A stretch of 64,000 nt of DNA from Calliopum simillimum (lineage: Eukaryota; Arthropoda; Insecta; Diptera; Lauxaniidae): positions 29,255,964-29,319,963 of the forward strand of contig OX638370.1 of the NCBI GenBank assembly GCA_951812925.1. The letters are read 5' to 3'. How positions within the stretch are numbered: the stretch's first letter is position 1; each line of letters opens with the position of its first letter. Under the pieces are notes generated by a model. The model made no database searches. It saw only the letters and a program-made list of their open reading frames with translations, and was not told the DNA's origin. Positions 10,894-21,740 of this stretch are shown piece after piece. A program made the translations under genes and the position numbers.

Positions 10894-11819
10894 GGGAGGT
10901 GATAGAGGAGGTCTAGACTAACAAAAAATTACACCTGGTCTAAAATATACCCCTAATGGGTTATAGGGTTAAAACTGATTTTCTGTTTAGTTTCAGAAAA
11001 AAATTTTCTTGGATCACCCTAACGTTTTAGAGAAAACATTACTGTGGCGAAGTTGTAGCTAATTGTAAAAGCTTTCAGATAGTGTATATGTTTTATAGGG
11101 TTTATAAGGATTTCGCAAAGTTCTGGACCTTTAAAGTTGATATTTTAATTTTTTCCCCATTTTTTGACTTTGGTGGCCATTTTAATATGAAAAAGGTCGT
11201 ATTAACATACCTTTTTATAATTTTTTCTGGAATTTTCATTTAATTTCCTTTGATTGGGTGGTATATATGTCATACCAATTTTTTTAGTTTTCTATGTAAC
11301 ACGCGGGTTACTCGCATCCGTTGTGCTGCATGTGATGTGAACGCTAACATACTGCTCTTTATCTACTGGAGGCACTAAAACGGATTGTTTTCGAAAAGTA
11401 TTTTTTTCTGACCTCAATTAAAAAAATTGGTAAAACAAATGTATCACTAAATAAAAGAAAATTGTACGGGGTTTTAAAATAAAATTATAAAAGGGTATGT
11501 TAAAAGGGCCTTTTTTATACTAAAATGGCCGCCGAAGTCAAAAAATGGGGGAAAAAATTAATGTTTAAACTTTAAAGGTCCAGAACTTAGCAAAATTCTT
11601 TTAAACTCTCTAAACCATATACACTTTCTGAAAGCTCTTACAATTACCTAATACTTTTTTATAAAAATATTTTCTCTAAAACGTTAGGGTGATCCAAGAA
11701 TTCTTTTTTTCTGAAATAAGTGAGAAAATCAGTTTTATCCGTATAACTCCTCAGAGATACAGTTTAGACCCTCCCTCTAAATGCAATTTTTTGTTAGTCC
11801 AGGCCTCCTCTATCACCTT
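10894..11819. mobile_element. Long-inverted-repeat (foldback) element, about 0.93 kb
   Basis: The left arm (about 10894-11255) and right arm (about 11480-11819) are reverse complements. They share GGTGATAGAGGAGG, TTGGATCACCCTAACGTTTT and AGAGAAAA, GGACCTTTAAAG, CCCCATTTTTTGACTT and GGTATGTTAA-type blocks. The loop of about 220 bases has no coding capacity. Arms diverge outside GGAGGTGATAG, so the true termini and any target duplication are not resolved. Confidence 0.75.
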
Positions 11820-11969
11820 CCTATTTTCTATATCTGTTCTATTTTTGTACTCTATATTCTTGCATTCCATGGCGAAATGTAACGCTAACTTAGGTTGACC
11901 ATTTTTTTGATCCGGGAAAATTTTTTTTTTTTACAGTTACAACTATGTTGTAATGTAAAAAATGGTATG

Positions 11970-12037
11970 TTATCGGTGCTTTATGGTCTTTGATCTGTTC
12001 TTAATAGTCTTTTGTTAATAACCTTTGCTCTATTATA
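11970..12037. repeat. Left fragment of the GGTC/TATG satellite, split by a transposon
   Basis: CTTTATGGTCTTTGATCTGT and TTCTTAATAGTC here are the same repeat text as the large array that resumes at 20420. The 12038-20417 element sits between the two parts, so it inserted into this satellite. Confidence 0.65.
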
Positions 12038-12097
12038 TCGACGGCTTATATTCAATACCCTCTATCTACAATTTTCACGAAAATTAGTTTTTGATGG

Positions 12098-12528
12098 TGA
12101 TGAAGAATAAACGATGAAATCCAATTTAGTGTACAATTTTATTATTTCTTAATTATATATATATGTAAATTTACTTATCCAAGTCTTAGGTTGAGTGCAG
12201 GCTGCGATCTCGATCAAAGTGAAAGAGACGATTTCAGATTAGCATTGTCGAACTCTAGTTGCAATACGTTTTATATCAAAGTATAAGAGAATTTGAGTGT
12301 CAACCAAACATACGGTGATCACCAGATAGGTATAGCAAGAGTATGATAAAAATTAACGGCAAATATAAGTACATGTAAAGTATGTATGCAATAGAAATTC
12401 ACTTATGGTAAAAAAATAACCTTGACTTAATAATTTAACAAGCAAAGCAATGTAATATTCAAATACGGAAATATTTTATGATCTTATTATAAGGTAAGAT
12501 GACCTAAACCCATTATCAATCCTGAACA
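12098..12528 (-). repeat. 3' LTR of the Bel/Pao element
   Basis: It is a 431-bp direct copy of 18174-18604 with TG/CA ends on the plus strand. The inner edge is adjacent to the G-rich tract at 12529-12545. Confidence 0.97.
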
Positions 12529-12545
12529 TACCGCCCCCCCTGGAA
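12529..12545 (-). other. Polypurine tract of the Bel/Pao element
   Basis: On the minus strand the sequence immediately before the 3' LTR reads CCAGGGGGGGCGGTA. This purine run is the expected start of plus-strand DNA synthesis during reverse transcription. Confidence 0.75.
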
Positions 12546-12551
12546 CAAGTT

Positions 12552-15500
12552 TCAGGACAGTGGTAGTAATGCCAATTTGGAAATAGGACGGATAAATATT
12601 CCTGTTGCTGTTCGAACTGTGGCAACTCGTACATGTTGATCTGAACCAGGATTTACGGATTCGATTCTGCCTAGTAACCATTTAGTGGGCGGAAGATTAG
12701 GTTCTTTTATCACTACTAAGTCGCCAGGTTTAATGCTTGTAGTGCTTCTTTGCCATTTAGGTCGTTCTTGTAAAGTTGTTAAATACTCCATATGCCATCT
12801 CTTCCAGAAACCTTGAGTCATACTTTGGATATGATTCCAATGCGATAAACGATTTAGTTGAGTATTCAGATGATTTGGTTCAGGAACAGCAGTCAGTGGT
12901 TCGCCTACGAGAAAGTGAGCTGGAGTTAGTGGATTTAAATCACAATCAGAAATAGAACATAAAGGACGAGAATTTAGTATAGCTTCTACTTGAGTTAGTA
13001 CTGTATATAATTCTTCAAACGTTAAAATAGAAGTGCCTATAACGCGACGCAAATGCAGTTTGACTGACTTAACGCCAGCCTCCCAAATTCCACCAAAATG
13101 TGGCGCTGAGGGTGGGATGAAATGCCAACTAATGCCATCCTTGGCAAGCATGGCAGCGATGGTGTCATTGTGAGACTGCGTCATGACAAGTTTGTGCATT
13201 TCTGTTAAGCACCGGCGAGCTCCTTGAAAATTCGTCCCGTTGTCGCTGTAGATATTTGAACATTTGCCACGTCGAGAAACAAATCTACGTAAGGCTGCGA
13301 GAAAGGCGTCGGTGGTTAGATCGCTCACCAGCTCCAGATGAATAGCCTTTGTAGACATACAGACGAACAGTGCTATATATGCTTTCGAGGTTTTAGCCTT
13401 ACGGCAGCGGGATAATCTTATCGTCAACGGGCCAGCATAATCACAGCCTGTATTGGTGAACGGACGACATGGTTGAATACGATGAGCCGGAAGATCACCC
13501 ATAAGTTGCTGGCTAGTAAGTTTACGCTGCATGAAGCACGGCTTGCATTTATGTACAATATGTCGAATAAGATTTCGACTGCCCATTATCCAAAACTCTT
13601 GTCGTACAAAGGTAAATGTTTCCGAAACTCCTGCATGTAGGTAGCGTTGATGAATATCTGTAATAATTAGTGAAGAAACAGGATTATCTTTTGTGAGAAT
13701 GATGGGGTGCTTTATATTATATGACACGCTTGAATGTTTAATACGACCGCCGACACGAAGTAATCCAGCGCTGTCCAAAAATGCTGAATATCTCAAAAGT
13801 TTAGATTTTGATGAAAGTTGATTTTTAGTACGCAGCTCATGAATATCATTTTCGAAAAAATTACCTTGAACAAATTTCAAAATAGCGATTTTAGCGTTTT
13901 GAATTTCAACAAATGTTAAACCGTTAGTAGCTCGAGTGTTTGTTTTGCATTTTAAATTTGAGACATATCTAAGGATGTATGCAACAACTCTTTGTAACCG
14001 ATACCACGACGAAAAGCTTTTGATAAGATCATGAAAAATGTGATTATCTACCGACGCGACCAATGCATGCTTTGGAACTAATTTTTCTTCGCGTTTTACC
14101 GCTTCACTGTCTAAAATATTGGAGGAAAGATTCGATTTCGGCCAATTTTCTTCGGAGAGTCGCAGCCATGATGGACCGTTCCACCATAGACTATGACAAA
14201 ACAAATTTGAGGGCAACACGCCACGCGAAGCACAGTCAGCTGGATTAGATTCTGATGGCACATATCGCCAAGTATATCGTGGCATCGTTTCTAAAATGGC
14301 AGCGGTTCGATTTGCAACGAAGGTTGCCCAGCGACGTGGAGGAGACGAAAGCCAATGCAGTACGATTTCGGAATCACACCATGCAAATGTTCTGACGATT
14401 TTTGCACTTATCGACGATTTCACTAAATTTAATAACCGTGACAACAACATCGCACCACAAAGTTCGAGACGCGGTATGGAGACTGGTTTGAGAGGGGCCA
14501 CTTTAGTTTTTGACGCCACGATTGTGATAGTAATCTCACCAGTAGTAGATATTGAGCGAGCATAAACGACAGCAGCATAAGCGAGCGACGAAGCATCGGA
14601 GAAACCATGAAGTTCGATATTTTCTTCGGAGAAAAACACATTCCGCGGAACCCGAATTTTTTCAAATGAGGTGAGCTGTTTACGATAGTTACACCATTGT
14701 TCGGAAAGTTCAAATGGTAAGGGATCGTCCCAACCAAGATTTAATTCAGAAGACCAAAGTTTTTGGAACATAATTTTAAATAAAATTACCGACGGAGCGA
14801 GAAGTCCAAGGGGATCGAAAATACGCGCTATTTCAGATAATACCGTTCTTCTTGTCGCTGATTGACATGGCTTGGGCAAAATCACGCGATATGAGAATAT
14901 ATCATCTGCAGGATTCCAGAACATTCCTAAAACTTTGATGAGAGATTGAGAGCGTTCAGGATCAACAAATGAAAATTCACAATCTTCAGGTTTTTGTTGA
15001 GCGAGTAAAGTCCAGCAATTAGAGCTCCATTTACGAAGTTGAACACCAGCTTCTGATAACAACGCGATTAACTCCGACTGCAACTCTAGCAAGGTTTCCA
15101 CAGAATTTGTTCCAGTCATAATGTCGTCAACATAAACGTCGTTAAGTAAAGTCATAGCAGCCTTTGGATATTTCGATTGATAGTCTTCTGCAATCTGTTG
15201 TAGTACACGAACCGATAAAAATGGAGCCGAAGCCGTACCATAAGTTACAGTTCGAAGACGAAAATGTTGAATTTGCTGGCTAGAGCTCTGACGCCAAACG
15301 ATACGTTGAAAATTAGTGTCCTTATCATGGACCAAAATTTGACGAAACATTTTGACTATATCGGCAGTAAATACAAAGCGATGTTGTCGAAAACGTAAAC
15401 ACACACCTATGAGATCACGTTGTATAGGTGGGCCTACTAATAATTGGCTATTTAACGACTGTCCCTTAGAGTCACTTGCCGAGCCATCAAACACGACACG

Positions 15501-17801
15501 AAGTTTTGTCGACGAACTTTCCGGTTTCATCACTGCGTGATGAGGTAAGTAAAAGTTATTAGATGAATTTTTGAAAACTTCATCCTGAGGAATCAGGGCC
15601 ATGTGACCAAGTTCCAGATACTCTTGCATGAATTTAGAGTACTGTCGGTGCAATTCAGGATTATTTCGAAACCGACGCTCCATCGAGTGCAATCGTGAAA
15701 TAGCCGACTGCAAAGTGTCTGCGAAAATTGGTGCAACATTTTTAAATGGTAAAGAAACAATGTACCTTCCATCAGCGGCACGCGAAAATGTTTTTCGAAA
15801 ATGTTCTTCAGCTGGGTCGTTAAAAACATCGCGAGTTTTATGGGGTGAAACTTCTTCTAGCTCCCAAAACCGCTGTAAAAGAGCGTCTATGTCGACAGCT
15901 GAATGAAATAAAGAAAATGGTAAGCTGTGAATATTTGATTCACACAACTCTCCTGAAATAACCCAACCGAAAGTTGTATTTTGAGCTATTGGTTTGCCTT
16001 GAGGTCCAATAATTTGATCTGCTTTCAAAATAGACCAAACTTTATCAGCTCCGAGAATAATATCTATAACACTGGAAACATTGAAGTAAGGATCCGCCAG
16101 ATCCAGCTTCTGAATATAATCCCATGCTGATGCATCAAAAGATTTTGATGGTAAATTTGATGTTAATTTACGAAGCACAAATGCATCAAGAGATAAGTTA
16201 ATAGAGTTATAGCGGGATAAAATATTTAATGACACACACCCTTTAGTATGGCCTGCTTCTTTCGAAGATAACCCCAAAACAGGAATTCGAGCATGGGTTC
16301 TTGTAATCCCCAGCCTTTGGACAAACGATTCGGTAATAAACGATGATTGAGATCCTGTATCCATTAATATACGACAATTAATTAACTGCCCCCGATTATC
16401 TTGAAGTTTAGCGAGAATAGTTGGCAAAATAGTTTGTTTACGAATTCCAAACTCAAGCGAGTGGTTGTTGACCAATGGGGTAACAGCATTAGAAGTAGAA
16501 GGGGCCTCGAAATCATTGATGGGCTGTGAAGCAGGTGACGGCAAATGAGCATTTGTAAATGTGGATGAAGATAGCGACGAATTAGGAGTTTTTGGATCAT
16601 CTTGATGAACAAGAGAATGGTGGCGAGCCTTGCACACGCGACAGCGATATGATGAACGACATTTATTCGACGAATGGCCTGATCGTAAGCAATTAAAACA
16701 TATCGATTGATTTTTATTAAAATTTCTACGCGCCGTAATGTCTAATGAAAGAAACTGAGAGCACTGCGATAAATAATGATCATTTTTACACATAGGGCAA
16801 CGTAGATTATTTTCTGTGGCTTTTACTAAATGAGATCGAATTTGATTTGATAGTTTTGTCCGCGATGAGCTTAAACGATTTAATGTTTGGCATGATTCTA
16901 ACGCATCACACCTCTGCTCTAAAAATTTAATTAGTTCGGATATCGAATTGTCTTCACGAGAACCAACATGTTCTGCCCACGCTTGCTTTGTTTCATTATC
17001 AAGTTTATTAAGCAAAATATAAATAAGCCACGGATCACGACTGTTTTTTTCTAACGCGTTTAAGCCACGAACCACTTCATCTGCACCATCTGTTATTTTT
17101 CTCAGTGTTTGCGCATTCAAACTACCTACAGAAGGAAGTGACAAAAATGTTTGCACGAACGATTGTACCACTAAATTTCCGCGGTCGAAACGTTTTTCAA
17201 GCCTATCCCAAGCTTCCATATAATTCGCTTCTGAAACTTTGATATGTTGAATAAGGTCGGCTGCACTCCCACTCAAAAATGATTTCAAATATTGAAACTT
17301 ATGCGTCGAGGAAAGATTTGGTTTACTGTCGACCGAACCCAAAAATAAATCGCGGAAAGAAGGCCAATCTTTATAATTACCGGAGAAATGAGGGATTACA
17401 ATTGGAGGGAGATTGATTTTCGAAGACGCGTTTTCCGAGGAATCTAAAGTTTTTAGCAAGGTGGCCTGCTGTGTTGCAAGACGTTCCAATACCGGCACAT
17501 CAGAATTATTTGTAGATTCTTTAGCGTTTTGTCTTTCGCGTATAACCTTAGTGAGACCCGAATGTGCTTCGAAATATTTAGATTCATAATTGGCGAAATC
17601 ATTTTCGTACTCTTGCATATCATTTTCGTCCAAATTTTTTATGCATTCATCGTGAAGCGCACAAAACTCACCCCAAACCTCAATAAGTCTGCTTAAACGA
17701 ATTTCTAACATCTCAATAGTTGTCGATTCTTCAATAGATGAAAGAAATTCCACCGCACGTGTTAAGCAGGATTTCGCATTACCGCGCTTTTGCTTATTCA
17801 T
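12552..17801 (-). CDS. Bel/Pao gag-pol polyprotein (1749 aa), intact
   Basis: Single frame from the ATG at 17801 to a stop by the 3' LTR. Order of domains: a gag-like N-terminus (about 130-330, PHFSGNYKDWPSFRDLF, typical of insect Bel gag), then zinc knuckles at about 335-395 (CPMCKNDHYLSQC, CFNCLRSGHSSNKC, CRVC). The aspartic protease is at about 480 (ILMDTGSQSSFI). Reverse transcriptase spans about 700-1000 with the YVDD catalytic motif near 889. RNase H is near 1068 (GFSDASSLAYAA). The integrase has an HHCC finger near 1380-1420 and a D-D-E core with SDNGTNF near 1523 and GGIWEAG near 1575. A C-terminal integrase-associated domain (KPGDLVVIKEPNLPPTKW) lies at about 1685-1749. The length is usual for Bel/Pao pol including gag. 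All key catalytic residues are present, with no stop or frame shift. The encoded enzymes would process the polyprotein, copy the RNA and insert the DNA. Confidence 0.97.
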   Translation of the reverse strand: MNKQKRGNAKSCLTRAVEFLSSIEESTTIEMLEIRLSRLIEVWGEFCALHDECIKNLDENDMQEYENDFANYESKYFEAHSGLTKVIRERQNAKESTNNSDVPVLERLATQQATLLKTLDSSENASSKINLPPIVIPHFSGNYKDWPSFRDLFLGSVDSKPNLSSTHKFQYLKSFLSGSAADLIQHIKVSEANYMEAWDRLEKRFDRGNLVVQSFVQTFLSLPSVGSLNAQTLRKITDGADEVVRGLNALEKNSRDPWLIYILLNKLDNETKQAWAEHVGSREDNSISELIKFLEQRCDALESCQTLNRLSSSRTKLSNQIRSHLVKATENNLRCPMCKNDHYLSQCSQFLSLDITARRNFNKNQSICFNCLRSGHSSNKCRSSYRCRVCKARHHSLVHQDDPKTPNSSLSSSTFTNAHLPSPASQPINDFEAPSTSNAVTPLVNNHSLEFGIRKQTILPTILAKLQDNRGQLINCRILMDTGSQSSFITESFVQRLGITRTHARIPVLGLSSKEAGHTKGCVSLNILSRYNSINLSLDAFVLRKLTSNLPSKSFDASAWDYIQKLDLADPYFNVSSVIDIILGADKVWSILKADQIIGPQGKPIAQNTTFGWVISGELCESNIHSLPFSLFHSAVDIDALLQRFWELEEVSPHKTRDVFNDPAEEHFRKTFSRAADGRYIVSLPFKNVAPIFADTLQSAISRLHSMERRFRNNPELHRQYSKFMQEYLELGHMALIPQDEVFKNSSNNFYLPHHAVMKPESSSTKLRVVFDGSASDSKGQSLNSQLLVGPPIQRDLIGVCLRFRQHRFVFTADIVKMFRQILVHDKDTNFQRIVWRQSSSQQIQHFRLRTVTYGTASAPFLSVRVLQQIAEDYQSKYPKAAMTLLNDVYVDDIMTGTNSVETLLELQSELIALLSEAGVQLRKWSSNCWTLLAQQKPEDCEFSFVDPERSQSLIKVLGMFWNPADDIFSYRVILPKPCQSATRRTVLSEIARIFDPLGLLAPSVILFKIMFQKLWSSELNLGWDDPLPFELSEQWCNYRKQLTSFEKIRVPRNVFFSEENIELHGFSDASSLAYAAVVYARSISTTGEITITIVASKTKVAPLKPVSIPRLELCGAMLLSRLLNLVKSSISAKIVRTFAWCDSEIVLHWLSSPPRRWATFVANRTAAILETMPRYTWRYVPSESNPADCASRGVLPSNLFCHSLWWNGPSWLRLSEENWPKSNLSSNILDSEAVKREEKLVPKHALVASVDNHIFHDLIKSFSSWYRLQRVVAYILRYVSNLKCKTNTRATNGLTFVEIQNAKIAILKFVQGNFFENDIHELRTKNQLSSKSKLLRYSAFLDSAGLLRVGGRIKHSSVSYNIKHPIILTKDNPVSSLIITDIHQRYLHAGVSETFTFVRQEFWIMGSRNLIRHIVHKCKPCFMQRKLTSQQLMGDLPAHRIQPCRPFTNTGCDYAGPLTIRLSRCRKAKTSKAYIALFVCMSTKAIHLELVSDLTTDAFLAALRRFVSRRGKCSNIYSDNGTNFQGARRCLTEMHKLVMTQSHNDTIAAMLAKDGISWHFIPPSAPHFGGIWEAGVKSVKLHLRRVIGTSILTFEELYTVLTQVEAILNSRPLCSISDCDLNPLTPAHFLVGEPLTAVPEPNHLNTQLNRLSHWNHIQSMTQGFWKRWHMEYLTTLQERPKWQRSTTSIKPGDLVVIKEPNLPPTKWLLGRIESVNPGSDQHVRVATVRTATGIFIRPISKLALLPLS

Positions 17802-18149
17802 TTTTAATAAATTTAATAGAATGTTCCAATTATGATTTTAACGAGTTCCAAAAACCAAGGTGAAGTGCTGATTTTAACCGCACGATAACTCTTTGAATAA
17901 TTATAAACCTTATTTATAATTTCAAGAGAAACACACGCAAAGGAATTATTATTTTAATTTAAGTCTTAAAAATGTCAAAAAAATAATTTTTAATTCCCGA
18001 AAGAACACAGCAATTATGTTTGCATACAAGGTATTTGTAAGCGAAAAATGTCTAAGAAAAAATCACACTGGCACTGTCGATTAAATTGCGATTTGATCGT
18101 CTTTTCATAATTTTTAATTAAGATTTTATTACCCGATTCAATTATTATT

Positions 18150-18166
18150 CGGCTTCTGAAGGACCA
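18150..18166 (-). other. Primer-binding site of the Bel/Pao element
   Basis: On the minus strand, seven bases inside the 5' LTR, the text TGGTCCTTCAGAAGCCG begins with the TGG complementary to a tRNA CCA tail. The priming tRNA was not identified. Confidence 0.65.
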
Positions 18167-18173
18167 ATTTTTA

Positions 18174-18604
18174 TGATGAAGAATAAACGATGAAATCCAA
18201 TTTAGTGTACAATTTTATTATTTCTTAATTATATATATATGTAAATTTACTTATCCAAGTCTTAGGTTGAGTGCAGGCTGCGATCTCGATCAAAGTGAAA
18301 GAGACGATTTCAGATTAGCATTGTCGAACTCTAGTTGCAATACGTTTTATATCAAAGTATAAGAGAATTTGAGTGTCAACCAAACATACGGTGATCACCA
18401 GATAGGTATAGCAAGAGTATGATAAAAATTAACGGCAAATATAAGTACATGTAAAGTATGTATGCAATAGAAATTCACTTATGGTAAAAAAATAACCTTG
18501 ACTTAATAATTTAACAAGCAAAGCAATGTAATATTCAAATACGGAAATATTTTATGATCTTATTATAAGGTAAGATGACCTAAACCCATTATCAATCCTG
18601 AACA
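18174..18604 (-). repeat. 5' LTR of the Bel/Pao element
   Basis: It reads base for base the same as 12098-12528 by eye. It would carry the promoter and polyadenylation signals for the genomic RNA. Confidence 0.97.
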
Positions 18605-19036
18605 GATGGTAAAACCTTCATTGAGACAAATGGCGTCTATGATATTAATTCCAAACGAAAAATTTCCTTCCAGAGCTAGTTTTTTTCATTTAACGAAATT
18701 CACTATCTACAGCAATCGATTTTGTGAAATGCAATATCCTCTATATTCATATGAAAAATTAAAGATTTTTCATTTTATTATATTTATTGGGTGGCCGTTA
18801 TATACAAGGTCATGTCAAACGGTCGTCAATCGGCTCCAAATGTAGAAAATAAATTTTCTTGATTTTTTCAGTTTTGTATGTTGAACCTTGATAGCCCTGC
18901 TGAGTCGGGATTGGCCCTTCTGTAAACAAACAGATAAGGCTAGACGCATAAAATTTGGTACAGATGAAAACAATATTACTAGGCTATTTGGGATCAAAAA
19001 TGGGCGCGATGGTTAAACTTGATTTGAAAATTAATA

Positions 19037-19291
19037 CAATTGAGGAGTGTCCGCACCAAAGGGCCTAGGTACCATTTCGAGGCAAAAGTTGTGTCGTAAT
19101 ATGAATCGGGTGACATTTTGTTAGAAATGATAATAATTGTTTTCTGTTTTCAGGAAAAATTGACTCGATGGCATTATGTTCAAAAAAATTATACCGGTCA
19201 AATAACTGATTATTATGGCACATAATATGTATGACATTACTTTTGCCTCGAAATGGTACTTAGGCCCTTTGGTACGGCCACTCCTCAATTG
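19037..19291. mobile_element. 255-bp MITE nested in the TIR element
   Basis: TIRs of about 50 bases begin CAATTGAGGAGTG and run through ACCAAAGGGCCTA and CATTTCGAGGCAAAAG, with four or so mismatches. TA flanks are at 19035-19036 and 19292-19293. No coding capacity. Size, long TIR and TA target fit a Tc1/mariner-type MITE. Confidence 0.88.
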
Positions 19292-19489
19292 TATATACGA
19301 GTCAAAAGAAACTGGGTATTAGAGCGGTATCCAGACGGACTTGTAAATGCAAAACATGAGAACTGAAATCTGAGCTCAGTTACTAGAAAGTACATGTACC
19401 CAGAAGCAAGGGTCTTTATTCCCTACTCCCCGCCCAGGCCCACCATAGTCTTGCGCCCTAGTTTTTTATAGCAGCTTATGGTGGACTGG

Positions 19490-19808
19490 GATTAGTGGTG
19501 AGCAAACCAAGACCAAGATCATAGCAGTCTTGGTCTTGGTCTTGTTCTTGTATATTGTGTCTTGGTCATTGAGTCTTGGTCTCAAAGATGCCAAATTTCG
19601 AATTGAGATATGATTATATGCTTGAAACGGGCGTAACACACCTATTAACTATGAATTCGAAAGACTAAAAAGCAGTCTTGGTCTTGATGATAATCCTGAG
19701 CAAGACCAAGACCACAGAAGTCTTGGTCTAGCAATGATATCAGCGTCTTGGTCTAATACCGAGACCAAGACCAAGAATCAAGAACAAGACTAATTTTGCT
19801 CATCACGC
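19490..19808. repeat. TTGGTCTTGG-rich hairpin element
   Basis: Left GTGGTGAGCAAA followed by CAAGACCAAGA, and right TTTTGCTCATCACG preceded by AACAAGAC, are inverted copies. Both halves are packed with repeats of the CTTGGT hexamer in the two orientations. It is probably a non-autonomous TIR element with internal microsatellite growth. No target duplication was found. Confidence 0.65.
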
Positions 19809-20419
19809 ATCTAAACTAGGATTTTTTCTATCACGTAAGAATTCTGAGTTATCTTTTCTTAGAAGTCCAAAAACCACTGTTTTGAGGCCTACTTAGAGCT
19901 ATATAGCAAGCTATAATCAAGGATATTTCAGGATCCTTACATGATAGAAAAAAAAACCAAGTTTTGATTCATAATAAGCAGATCAAAGTTCAAAATACAC
20001 AGGTATAAAAAATAAGGACCTATAATAATCTGAGCTCAGGTTTCGGTTCTCATATTTTGCATTCTGAAGTCCGCCAGGCGCTTAACCTTTTTTGAGTTTT
20101 CTTTTGCAAAAAAACATCTATTAATAAATAATTCATAAAAAAAATGGTTTTTATTATTGTGCAATAGGCTCTATCTGCTTGTTTGAACACGCATTTTATA
20201 TTATATTTGAATTGCAATATCCTCTATCTGCTATAATAAGGCGAATAACTAAGGTTTTTTTAAATTTTTTTATTTGAAGGATCTAGTGGCTCTTTTTAAT
20301 TAATATCGTAGTACTTCGTTTGAATAACACTATAAAAAATAGCGAATAAAACAGTTTTTTTGCTCTCCTGAAAAATTGTGTTTTTGTAGATAGAGTGTAT
20401 TGAATATAAGCCGTCGATA

Positions 20420-21290
20420 TGCCCTTTATGGTATTTGGTCCATAATCAATGATCTATTATCAGTCCTTTACGGTCTATGGGCCTTAATATGTGGTCTTTG
20501 ATCTGTTCTTAACTTATAGTCTGTAATCTCTTCTTTATGGTCTTTCGCCATAATCTGTGGTCCATGGTCAATAATTTATTGTGTATGATCAGTCCTTTAT
20601 AGTCTATGGTTTTTAATCTTTAGTCTATGATCTGTTCTTTATAGTCTATGGTTCAAATTCTTTAGTCTATAATCTACAATATGATTATTGGTCAATAATA
20701 AATGGTCTATGATCGGTCCTTCACGGTCTTTGGTCCATGATTTGTCTTTTAAATCCTTTGGTTCAGAATCTATGATCTGTCTTTTAAGGTCTTTGGTCTT
20801 TAGTATGTGGTCTTTGATCTATTCTTTATATTCTATGGTGCATAATCTATAATCTGTTACTTTAATGACTTTGGTCAATTGTTTATGGACAATAATATAT
20901 GGCTTATGATTAGTCTTTTATAGTCTATGGTTCATAATATAGAGTCTATGATTTGTCCTTTATAGTCTTTGGCCAATAATCTATAGTCTATGGTCCATAA
21001 TATATGGTCTCTGATCCATAATATATAGTCTATTGTCCATAATATATGGTCTATGGTCCATAATATATGATCTGTCCTTTATGGTCTTTGGTCCATAGTA
21101 TGTAGTCTTTAATCTGTCCTTTATGCCATTTGGTCCATAATCTATGGTCTATGGTCAATAATATTGGTCTATAATTTGTCCTTTATGGTATTTGGTTCAT
21201 AATCTATAGTCTATGTTCAATAATAAATGTTTTCCATTATCTTTGATTCATGATCTGTCTTTTATGATCTATGGTCCAAAAACTAAAATT
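20420..21290. repeat. Satellite of TCTATGGTCCATAATATATG-type units
   Basis: There are dozens of imperfect copies of a short unit combining TATGGTC, CATAATATATGGTC and GATCTGTCCTTTATGGTC, about 20-30 bases each, all in one orientation. Units vary in length and composition, so the array is old or expands in mixed periods. The array continues left of the inserted element at 11970-12037. Confidence 0.88.
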
Positions 21291-21740
21291 ATTGTAGAAT
21301 AAAATAAAAAAAATTTACACATAACAATTCCGGTCCATACATTCAAATCCGGGACGTTTTGGATCCAGGACGAGAAGACGAATAAATTAAGGACTGTCCC
21401 GCAAAATCCAGGATGGTTGGCAATTCTAGGCTAAGGGCTATTTCACTACTTAAAATTTGAAATTCAATTTTGTATTTTGAGTAAAAGTTTAAGAAAATTG
21501 GTTGATGATAGCGTTTTTCAAAAAATTTGATATCTTGCACAGGCTTGACAACTGTCCGGCTTTTGAAAGCTTTGTTCGGCTCCGATTATCTGGAAAGTTT
21601 AAAATATGCAATTCATAAAGGTGACGTATTTTTATTTTCGTTCTGAAATAACAATTTTTGTTGACTAATGTCAAGATTAATTAATTTTTTTTTATAATTT
21701 TATTAATTGTTTTTGTTGAAAAATTTACGATTTATGTTTG

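Larger units (their letters stand above)
12098..18604 (-). mobile_element. Full-length Bel/Pao LTR retrotransposon, recently inserted
   Basis: Two 431-bp LTRs (12098-12528 and 18174-18604) start TGATGAAG and end CTGAACA, and I could find no difference between them. The 5-bp target duplication GATGG is at 12093-12097 and 18605-18609, the length usual for Bel/Pao. Transcription is on the minus strand, so the right LTR is the 5' LTR. A primer-binding site and a G-rich polypurine tract sit where expected, and one unbroken gag-pol frame fills the interior. There is no envelope frame. Everything needed for autonomous transposition seems present. Confidence 0.97.
12038..20417. mobile_element. TA-flanked TIR element, split by the Bel/Pao insertion
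   Basis: 33-bp terminal inverted repeats at 12038-12070 and 20385-20417 start TCGACGGCTTATATTCAATA and differ at one base. TA dinucleotides flank both (12036-12037, 20418-20419). After removing the Bel/Pao insertion (6507 bp plus one copy of its 5-bp duplication) the element is about 1.87 kb. Internal copies of a CAATATCCTCTAT motif recur near 18729 and 20214 as subterminal repeats. No transposase frame is seen, so it is non-autonomous. TA duplication suggests the Tc1/mariner or a related superfamily. Confidence 0.85.

Noticed and set aside
14063..16612. Open frames on the other strand or frames within 12552-17801
   Set aside because: They overlap the Bel/Pao gag-pol frame and are shadows of it.
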